Positions 6,707-11,729 of a stretch of 11,729 nt of DNA are shown piece after piece; the stretch's first letter is position 1, and the number at the start of each line of letters is the position of its first letter. The stretch is from NCBI GenBank assembly GCA_900321145.1, contig ONVB01000080.1:1-11729 (forward strand), read 5' to 3'. The stretch comes from an uncultured Eubacteriales bacterium. Its GTDB lineage: Bacteria; Bacillota; Clostridia; Lachnospirales; Lachnospiraceae. A program made the translations under genes and the position numbers. The notes below the pieces were generated by a model. The model saw only the letters and a list, made by a program, of their open reading frames with translations. It ran no database searches and was not told the DNA's origin.

Positions 6707-6788
6707 AGATTCTTCAGACTTGCAAAATAGGTGTCAGGACCTGCATGATGCAGTGTCATCCTTAGGGACGCCGGCGACGAAGAATCTT
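6706..6788. repeat. Divergent REP-like repeat pair after rfbA
   Basis: AAGATTCTTC (6706-6715) begins at the last base of the rfbA stop and is matched by an inverted GAAGAATCTT (6779-6788). The right part, GTGTCATCCTTAGGGACG (6753-6770) leading into GACGAAGAATCTT, is a forward unit of the family at 867-983. The left part is a decayed reverse unit. Between them CTGC/GCAG (6741-6744 with 6750-6753) forms a small palindrome. The long 10-bp arms could form a hairpin after rfbA, but there is no T-tract, so it is not a standard terminator. Confidence 0.65.
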
Positions 6789-6791
6789 AAA

Positions 6792-6797
6792 AGAGGA
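6792..6797 (+). promoter_or_regulatory. Ribosome binding site for the CAP/ChW gene
   Basis: AGAGGA is 8 nt before ATG 6806 but only 2 nt before ATG 6800, which favours 6806. It lies immediately after the repeat element. Confidence 0.6.
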
Positions 6798-6805
6798 AAA
6801 TGATT

Positions 6806-7708
6806 ATGAGCAGATCAAAAAGAGCAACAGCGATAATAGTGATTTCGGTGGTGCTCTTTTTGTGTGCTTTTGGGATGGAAAAGCCTTATCCCGTTAAGGC
6901 TGCGGGAATGGGCGTGACCTATTCCCTGTATATACAAAAGGATGGCGACAAGCAGGGCTATGTAAGCAACGGCAAGCGTGCCGGAACCATAGGCCAGTCA
7001 AAGCGTGCCGAGAATATCAAGATAAAGCTTACGGGGACAGAGTATACCGGAAGCATAAAGTACAGAACCTACATACAGAAACTCGGCTGGACGGACTGGG
7101 TAAAGGACGGAGCTATGTCGGGGACAAAGGGACGGTCGCTTCGGCTTGAAGCCATACAGATAAAGCTTGAGGGAGATGTAGCAGAGCACTATGATGTGTG
7201 CTATGTGGCTCACGTGAAGGGTAACGGCTGGCAGGCATGGCGTATGAACGGAGGAACCGCGGGAACCCAGGGACAGAGCACGTATATAGATGCCATCCAG
7301 ATAAAGCTCAAGGCAAAGGATGACTACACCTATACACAGGATATGATAGATATAGTGAACCGCTGCAACAAGGAGAGAAAGGCTGCCGGAGTCGACAATA
7401 ACCTTGTGCTTGATTCCGAGCTGTGCAAGACGGCCGAGATCCGCGCAAAGGAGTTGTCTTCATACTTCTCCCACACAAGACCTGACGGCAGAGCTTGCTT
7501 TACGGTTTTGACCGACTGTTCGGTGCGCTACCTTATCGCGGCGGAGAACATAGCCTACGGACAGACTACGGCCGACGAGGTGATGAACTCGTGGATGAAG
7601 TCGGCGGAGAATAAGAAGAAGGTACTGAACAAGACCTACAACAGGCTGGGTGTGGCATCTTATACCCAGGGCCAGACCATATACTGGATACAATTATTTA
7701 CAGACTAA
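6806..7708 (+). CDS. Secreted ChW-repeat protein with C-terminal CAP/SCP domain
   Basis: A 300-residue exported protein. Residues 1-33 form a signal peptide: basic MSRSKR, hydrophobic ATAIIVISVVLFLCAF, and a probable cut after VKAA. Three ChW-type repeats follow (about 39-75, 84-122 and 128-168). They share the pattern tyxQxxGWxxW, G, aGTxGxSxRxEAIxIKL; repeats 2 and 3 keep both tryptophans (GWTDW, GWQAW), while repeat 1 has DKQGY instead. Residues about 178-300 match the CAP/SCP (YkwD-like) fold: NKERKAAG, SHTRPDG with His223, ENIAYG with Glu247, and NSWMKSAENKKKVLN. The position where CAP proteins carry the second histidine (WxxSxxH) is Asn269, so the usual metal site looks incomplete. ChW repeats are known mostly from clostridial surface proteins. 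The role is unknown; wall-associated binding is inference. The start is at 6806 rather than 6800 because of ribosome site spacing. Confidence 0.87.
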   Translation: MSRSKRATAIIVISVVLFLCAFGMEKPYPVKAAGMGVTYSLYIQKDGDKQGYVSNGKRAGTIGQSKRAENIKIKLTGTEYTGSIKYRTYIQKLGWTDWVKDGAMSGTKGRSLRLEAIQIKLEGDVAEHYDVCYVAHVKGNGWQAWRMNGGTAGTQGQSTYIDAIQIKLKAKDDYTYTQDMIDIVNRCNKERKAAGVDNNLVLDSELCKTAEIRAKELSSYFSHTRPDGRACFTVLTDCSVRYLIAAENIAYGQTTADEVMNSWMKSAENKKKVLNKTYNRLGVASYTQGQTIYWIQLFTD

Positions 7709-7733
7709 TGTATTAGACAGATAGATCAAGTAA

Positions 7734-7770
7734 ACTGACACCCCGGCTCGATCGCGAAAGCCGGGTCAGT
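7734..7770. other. Hairpin upstream of the zinc-ribbon gene; weak terminator or leader
   Basis: ACTGA (7734-7738) pairs with TCAGT (7766-7770), and CCCGGCT (7742-7748) with AGCCGGG (7759-7765). Together they give a 12-bp stem with a 3-nt bulge and a 10-nt loop that contains CGATCG. Only ATTTC follows, so it is a poor intrinsic terminator; it ends 4 nt before the ribosome site CGGAGG (7775-7780) of the next gene. It could partly terminate transcription from the CAP gene or shape the downstream leader. Confidence 0.5.
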
Positions 7771-7786
7771 ATTTCGGAGGTTTGCG

Positions 7787-9460
7787 ATGACACAATGTCC
7801 AAATTGCGGCGGCGGAGTCCGCTTTGATGCCGCAACACAATTCGTAAAATGTGACTACTGCGGTAGTCAGTTTGATCCCTATGATCAAAATTTCGGAAAT
7901 ATGGCGGAAGCTCAGAGTGATATGGAGATAACCGTATTTACCTGCCGCAACTGCGGTGGTGAGATAGCGTCCACTCAGGAGACCGCCGCAGCATTTTGCA
8001 GCTATTGCGGAAGCTCCACTCTCCTCGAGGGAAGGCTGACACATGAGAAGAAGCCGGAGATGATCATTCCGTTTAAGCTTACAAAGGAAGCCTGCAAGGA
8101 AGCATTTTCGGACAGGCTTAAGAGAGCCTACTTTGCGCCGACGGCTTACAAGAAGACTGCCAAGGCCGACGGCTTCAGGGGTATCTATATGCCCTACTGG
8201 GTCTACGATATGACTCAGACCGGGCGCATGCTGGTGAAGAGTTCTTCGTCTCACAGGAGAGGAGACTATATAATCACCGATCATTATGACCTTACAGGAT
8301 ATATGGATAATGAGTATGCCGGAGTGTCCTACGATGCTTCATCAAGCTTTGCCGATGACATAAGCGAGCATATAGCGCCTTTTAATGTAAAGGATATAAA
8401 GTACTTTACACCATCCTATCTTGCGGGCTTCTATGCGGATATAGCCGATGTCGGGGCGGATGTGTACAAGGACACGGCAGTGGACCTTGCGAAGGAAAGC
8501 ACCTACAACTATCTCAGAAAAAACAGTCCCATGGCGGGAGAATCATTTGAGGATGACAAGGAGACCGTAAAGAAGAGGATCAAGACCAAAGTGGAAGCAA
8601 AGCACTCTGCCATGTTCCCGGTATGGTTTATGTCATACAGGACAAAGGACAGGGTAGCTTATGCAACCGTAAACGGCCAGACCGGAAGGGTTGCGGCGGA
8701 TATGCCGGTAAGTGTACCGAAGTATCTGGCTTTTTCGCTCGTGCTTGCGGTAATCCTTTTCGGTATCTTCCAGCTCTTCCTTACTCTGACTCCGGATATC
8801 CTTATGGTGTCTATCGCGGTAGTCGCTTTGATAGGTGCTATAGTCTATAACTCCGAGATGAAGAAGATCCTCGCTAAGGAAAACTATGAGGATGACTTAG
8901 GTATGCAGGATCTCTTCGAACGAAAGAAGAAAGCGAGAGCCGAAGCGCAGGAGGGCGCATCGTTTGACGGGGCGGAAAACGGTACCTATGTTTTGACGGA
9001 AAATGATATTAAGAAAAACGATCAGAAGGCCAAGAAGAAGTCTGGTTCCGGAGGAGCGATCGGCGGAACAGTGATAGTGGTCTTCATCATCGCATTTACC
9101 TTTATGGATGATATAATCGGTGCCGCGTCTGTTGTAAATGCCGACAGGATATGCGGAATCGCGGGACTTATATCGTTTATCATCTGTGCATTTCTTACCG
9201 CTTCGTCACAGAAGAAGGTTACACAGATGAAAGCCGGAAAGAAGATAACGGGTACGCTGTGGACCGCGATAGCCCTGCTTATCATAACAGTGGTCAGCTT
9301 CCTTGACCCGCCGGAGGATTATATATATTATCTTTGCTCCATGGCGGCAATGGCAGGAGTGGTGGTGAGCACCATAGATCTTATGTCAAGCTACAATTAT
9401 ATCGCTATGCGTCCGCTCCCGCAGTTCGATACTCATAAGGGAGGTGATGACCGTGCGTAG
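7787..9460 (+). CDS. Membrane protein with two N-terminal zinc ribbons (TFIIB-type zinc ribbon family)
   Basis: A 557-residue protein of unknown function. Two tandem zinc ribbons open it: C4-C7 with C22-C25, then C53-C56 with C71-C74. Each is CxxC, 14 residues, CxxC, and they look duplicated (CPNCGG to CDYCGS; CRNCGG to CSYCGS). A soluble region follows with IIPFKLTKEACKEAF (93-107), GIYMPYWVYDM (132-142) and FPVWFMSYR (277-285), motifs I associate with proteins annotated as zinc-ribbon membrane proteins. About six hydrophobic segments come next (near 313-333, 337-354, 423-446, 455-472, 488-506 and 513-533), broken by a charged stretch at 355-420. No signal peptide precedes the ribbons, so they are probably cytoplasmic. 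The gene overlaps the TPM-domain gene downstream by 8 bp, suggesting a joint function. The ribosome site is CGGAGG, 6 nt before the ATG. Confidence 0.85.
   Translation: MTQCPNCGGGVRFDAATQFVKCDYCGSQFDPYDQNFGNMAEAQSDMEITVFTCRNCGGEIASTQETAAAFCSYCGSSTLLEGRLTHEKKPEMIIPFKLTKEACKEAFSDRLKRAYFAPTAYKKTAKADGFRGIYMPYWVYDMTQTGRMLVKSSSSHRRGDYIITDHYDLTGYMDNEYAGVSYDASSSFADDISEHIAPFNVKDIKYFTPSYLAGFYADIADVGADVYKDTAVDLAKESTYNYLRKNSPMAGESFEDDKETVKKRIKTKVEAKHSAMFPVWFMSYRTKDRVAYATVNGQTGRVAADMPVSVPKYLAFSLVLAVILFGIFQLFLTLTPDILMVSIAVVALIGAIVYNSEMKKILAKENYEDDLGMQDLFERKKKARAEAQEGASFDGAENGTYVLTENDIKKNDQKAKKKSGSGGAIGGTVIVVFIIAFTFMDDIIGAASVVNADRICGIAGLISFIICAFLTASSQKKVTQMKAGKKITGTLWTAIALLIITVVSFLDPPEDYIYYLCSMAAMAGVVVSTIDLMSSYNYIAMRPLPQFDTHKGGDDRA
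9437..9444 (+). promoter_or_regulatory. Ribosome binding site for the TPM-domain gene
   Basis: AAGGGAGG lies in the final codons of the zinc-ribbon gene. It is 8 nt before GTG 9453 but only 2 nt before ATG 9447, and the GTG at 9444 overlaps it. Best spacing supports GTG 9453. Confidence 0.6.
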
Positions 9461-10265
9461 ATCAGGCTTTGGAACATGTATAGCAGCTCTTTTGCTTGCT
9501 CTTATTCTCATAGTCATGCTTCCGGTTACCGTAAGAGCGGATGAAGCAGCGGAAACGCTTGTCCTGACGGGGAAGAATCCTGATTCGGGTTTTGAGACCC
9601 TGCTGGTAGACGAGGCGGGACTCTTCAATTCCGGTGAAGCAAAGGATCTTATGGAGATCATGGGTGAGCTTGCTTACTACGGAAATGTGGTTCTATATAC
9701 TTTGAGTGAAAATGATATGTCCTATGAGGCAAAGGCGGATCAGCTCTATGTGGACATTTACGGCAGCATGGAGAGCAGCGGCTGTCTTTTCCTGATAGAT
9801 ATGGACAACAGACAGCTCGTCTTAAGGAACTTCGGAAGTAAAAAAGGTGACTTAAGATATGCGATAGGAAGCTCAAAGGCATCGAGTATAGTCGATAATT
9901 CTTATAAGCTTGCATCCAATGGTGATTACAGCGGATGTGCAAGAAAAGTATTCAGGCAGGAGCTTACCCTGCTCGGCGGAGGTAAGATAGCGCAGCCGAT
10001 GAGAGTTGCGAGCAACGCATTTCTGGCGCTTATCGTGTCACTGCTTATATCGTTTTTTGTGGTAAGGGCCTTTTCGTCATCGTCGAAGCCTTCAGAAAAG
10101 GAGGTACTCGCCGCGATAAGGACCAGGCAGATGCTTAACGACTACAATAAGGTATTTACACGTCAGACCAGAGAGTACAGCCCTCAGCATGACTCCTCCT
10201 CGGGAGGAGGCGGTGGCGGCGGAGGAGGCGGTGGCGGCTCCTCGGGAGGAAGCCACGGGTTCTGA
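9453..10265 (+). CDS. TPM-domain membrane-anchored protein with glycine-rich C-terminus
   Basis: From GTG 9453 it is 270 residues; starting at ATG 9447 would add two. A signal peptide (RRSGFGTCIAALLLALILIVMLPVTVRA, about 1-29) exports it. Residues about 50-175 fit a TPM domain: LVDEAGLFNSGEAKDLMEIM, GNVVLYTL, QLYVDIYG, SSGCLFLIDMDNRQLVL, and YKLASNGDYSGCARKVF. A transmembrane helix follows (about 187-207, FLALIVSLLISFFVV), then a basic tail (about 208-247) and SSS, twelve Gly, SSGGSHGF. Gly/Ser-rich ends of this type are common in bacterial TPM (YgcG-like) proteins. TPM proteins have been linked to membrane-protein quality control and, in plants, to photosystem II repair with phosphatase activity; the role here is unknown. 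With the signal peptide, the TPM domain should be outside and the Gly-rich tail inside. It is coupled by overlap to the zinc-ribbon membrane protein. Confidence 0.85.
   Translation: MRRSGFGTCIAALLLALILIVMLPVTVRADEAAETLVLTGKNPDSGFETLLVDEAGLFNSGEAKDLMEIMGELAYYGNVVLYTLSENDMSYEAKADQLYVDIYGSMESSGCLFLIDMDNRQLVLRNFGSKKGDLRYAIGSSKASSIVDNSYKLASNGDYSGCARKVFRQELTLLGGGKIAQPMRVASNAFLALIVSLLISFFVVRAFSSSSKPSEKEVLAAIRTRQMLNDYNKVFTRQTREYSPQHDSSSGGGGGGGGGGGGSSGGSHGF
10203..10238. repeat. Perfect 18-bp tandem duplication encoding the glycine run
   Basis: The 18-bp unit GGAGGAGGCGGTGGCGGC occurs twice exactly (10203-10220 and 10221-10238) and encodes 12 consecutive glycines. A TCCTCGGGAGGA motif spans each edge (10197-10208 and 10239-10250), encoding SSGG on both sides. 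Such tracts are prone to slippage in steps of 18 bp, which would change tail length by six residues without a frameshift. Confidence 0.85.
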
Positions 10266-10282
10266 GTGCAAGTGCATGTATA

Positions 10283-10321
10283 AAAAACGGATATGTCCGG
10301 TTAAAGGACATATCCGTTTTT
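10283..10321. terminator. Bidirectional intrinsic terminator between convergent genes
   Basis: A 16-bp perfect stem (10283-10298 with 10306-10321) encloses a 7-nt loop (10299-10305). Core arms are ACGGATATGTCC and GGACATATCCGT, flanked by an A-tract on the left and a T-tract on the right, so it can work in both directions. It lies 17 bp after the TPM gene. It also contains the stop (10301-10303) and last five sense codons of the (-) strand pyrophosphorylase. Confidence 0.88.
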
Positions 10322-11551
10322 CTTTAGCAATTCTCTTGCGGTATCTACCGAATCTATACCGGTTTTGTTCTTGACCGGAGCAAATTCCTTCTCGCGGTCG
10401 ACCTCGAAGACCAGGCAGTCGTCCATCTCGTGGACCAGGTCGAGTGCGAGAGTTTCGAACTTTATGGCATTTGGCTCTTTAGGCACTACCGGTTCGAGTG
10501 TGCCGTCATCGGACAGATTCATATAAGGTACGGCCTTCTTCACGGCGTGAAGCGGCATGGCCTTTGCATTTGAGGCAATAAGCTTATCCAGGCGGAAGAT
10601 GTAATTCAGTATAACTCCGTAACCGTAGGCGAGCGAGCCGTCGGGGTTGGTCTCTAAGCTCATTTCTCTTGAAAGCTCGTAATACTCTATGATATATGGT
10701 TTTCCGTCCAGGGTACACATAGCTCCGACTTTTTCATCCGGGGCATTTTTCCTGACAACCTTTGCGCCGCTTGTCAGACCCTGATCGAGTATGGCACCGA
10801 AGAAGACGGGGTCGGCCATGCGCTGGAGCACATTGTCGACCGAGAATACATTTACCCATTCTACACCGAAGCTCTTCATCTCGTCGATAAGTCCGGCTTT
10901 CTCGAGGGAGAGTGCCCAGCCGCCGTTGCCGTTAGGCGAGTAGCAAAGCTCTGTCGGTGTCGACAGAAGAAAGTGGCCGTCTGTCGAGAGTACCGGGTTT
11001 TGCTCCTGTATAAAGAAATGTATATAGTCCGGATCGTAGCCGAAGAAGTTCTTCTCCTTGAAGAAGGAGATGGTCGGGGCGTTGTTCTCAAGGCTTGTCA
11101 TCACATAGAGATGGATATGGGTGCCGGCTTCCCTGACCACATCGCTCAGATGAGCTATGAGAAGCTCAAAGATGTACAGCTCCCTTGTTTCGCCTATATT
11201 AAAGCACCCCTTGGGGCTGTCATGGCCAAGCCTGGTTCCCTGTCCGCCGGCCAAAAGAAGCAAGGCAAGCTTGCCTTCGCGGATCGCGCCTAACCCGCAG
11301 CGAGTGAACTTCTCACGCTGCTTATCTATGGCGGACAAAGTGAGTGCGTTCAGGGGCGCTATCCTGCCGCCGTAGGATGAGGCTGTGCCGGTTTCTCCCC
11401 TGCTTTTTATATGCTCCATGATCCTGTTGTCTGTCCGGGACAGGGCATCAAGAAGAGAGGCCTTGGTGACCGGTTCGCAGCTTTCTATATATCGGGCAAG
11501 AGAGTCCTGCCCTGTATTCTTTAGAAAATCAAGTATGTTATCGGTATTCAT
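10301..11551 (-). CDS. UDPGP-family UDP-sugar pyrophosphorylase (UDP-GlcNAc or UDP-glucose type)
   Basis: A 416-residue cytoplasmic nucleotidyltransferase that should join UTP to a sugar-1-phosphate. It belongs to the UDPGP family typified by eukaryotic UAP1 and UGP, not the bacterial GalU family. Marks are LAGGQGTRLG (100-109), SPKGCFNIG (112-120) with the catalytic PKG, FFIQEQNPVL (179-188), SPNGNGGW (205-212), FSVDNVL (236-242), EPNAIKFETLALDLV, and the closing FEVDREKEFAPVKNKTG-DS-TAR block. The last two are especially UAP1-like, so UDP-N-acetylhexosamine is a good guess; sugar specificity cannot be read here. The ribosome site GGAGGG (complement of 11557-11562) is 5 nt before ATG 11551. 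The stop codon falls in the loop of the convergent terminator. It is transcribed toward the TPM gene and is not part of the rfb block. Confidence 0.92.
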   Translation of the reverse strand: MNTDNILDFLKNTGQDSLARYIESCEPVTKASLLDALSRTDNRIMEHIKSRGETGTASSYGGRIAPLNALTLSAIDKQREKFTRCGLGAIREGKLALLLLAGGQGTRLGHDSPKGCFNIGETRELYIFELLIAHLSDVVREAGTHIHLYVMTSLENNAPTISFFKEKNFFGYDPDYIHFFIQEQNPVLSTDGHFLLSTPTELCYSPNGNGGWALSLEKAGLIDEMKSFGVEWVNVFSVDNVLQRMADPVFFGAILDQGLTSGAKVVRKNAPDEKVGAMCTLDGKPYIIEYYELSREMSLETNPDGSLAYGYGVILNYIFRLDKLIASNAKAMPLHAVKKAVPYMNLSDDGTLEPVVPKEPNAIKFETLALDLVHEMDDCLVFEVDREKEFAPVKNKTGIDSVDTARELLKKNGYVL

Positions 11552-11598
11552 CAGTTCCCTCCGAATATCGGTATTTTATGTTCTTATCGCATTAGTTT

Positions 11599-11626
11599 AC
11601 TATATTAAACACCGATTGTAAATGAA
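11599..11626 (-). promoter_or_regulatory. Candidate promoter for the (-) strand pyrophosphorylase
   Basis: On the (-) strand TATAGT (complement of 11599-11604) is a 5/6 match to the -10 consensus. TTCATT (complement of 11621-11626), 16 bp upstream, is a poor -35 match. The spacing would give a leader of about 40 nt. Confidence 0.35.
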
Positions 11627-11657
11627 TAAATATCTCAGGAAGGGAGTAAATTTATTA

Positions 11658-11687
11658 GTGACTAACCGGATGTTTGAAGTGTATAAT
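11658..11687 (+). promoter_or_regulatory. Candidate rightward promoter for a gene beyond the window
   Basis: A perfect TATAAT (11682-11687) is preceded at 18 bp by GTGACT (11658-11663), a 4/6 match to TTGACA. No gene start with a ribosome site follows before the window ends, so any target lies beyond 11729. The 178 bp from 11552 otherwise holds no supported gene. Confidence 0.3.
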
Positions 11688-11729
11688 GATAATCTGCAGG
11701 TTGACGCTGTATAGATCGGAGTATACCGG

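Noticed and set aside
7766..8284. 172-residue (-) strand frame across the start of the zinc-ribbon gene
   Set aside because: Covers the conserved zinc-ribbon codons antisense and has no family features.
11539..11575. 10-bp direct repeat TATCGGTATT (11539-11548 and 11566-11575) as an operator
   Set aside because: One copy lies in the first codons of the pyrophosphorylase and the other just beyond its ribosome site; with no symmetry or known regulator, it may be chance.
11622..11714. Short (+) strand frame of about 30 codons near the right edge
   Set aside because: No ribosome site at a useful distance, no recognisable features, and it overlaps candidate promoter sequence.

Overview
The window reads as a low-to-medium GC Firmicute, most likely a Lachnospiraceae-type clostridium. 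The grounds are an AspRS followed by gatC-gatA-gatB, ChW repeats (a clostridial wall/secreted repeat), strong AGGAGG-type ribosome binding sites, and a bacterial UDPGP-family pyrophosphorylase of the kind I associate with Lachnospiraceae. This placement comes from protein character and was not tested by any search.

Layout. 1-4576 (+): the 3' half of aspS, then gatC, gatA and gatB, a tRNA-dependent amidation block. 4607-6706 (+): rfbB and rfbA, two of the four dTDP-L-rhamnose genes; rfbC and rfbD are not in the window. 6806-7708 (+): a secreted protein with three ChW repeats and a C-terminal CAP/SCP domain. 7787-10265 (+): a membrane protein with two tandem zinc ribbons, overlapping a signal-peptide/TPM-domain protein with a glycine-rich tail. 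10301-11551 (-): a UDP-sugar pyrophosphorylase of the eukaryote-like UDPGP family, convergent with the block above. 11552-11729 has no credible gene but holds candidate divergent promoters.

How the genes fit together. AspRS beside GatCAB suggests that Asp-tRNA(Asn) and/or Glu-tRNA(Gln) are amidated by the transamidosome route. rfbA and rfbB make dTDP-glucose and then dTDP-4-keto-6-deoxyglucose for surface polysaccharide. The (-) strand pyrophosphorylase also makes a nucleotide sugar. The CAP/ChW protein and the zinc-ribbon/TPM pair are envelope or secreted functions, so the right two thirds of the window is mainly cell-surface biology.

The most notable non-gene structure is a dispersed short palindromic repeat. 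Its unit is roughly GTGTCATYCTGAG, a variable part, then GAAGRATCTT. It occurs in alternating orientations in three of the intergenic gaps. gatA carries an in-frame insertion of about 38 codons whose DNA is packed with inverted repeats, and gatB carries its own insertion of about 44 residues. The rfbB-rfbA gap is a nested set of inverted repeats with perfect 10-bp ends. No tRNA, rRNA, CRISPR array or transposase gene was seen, and no gene-free stretch exceeds 300 bases.
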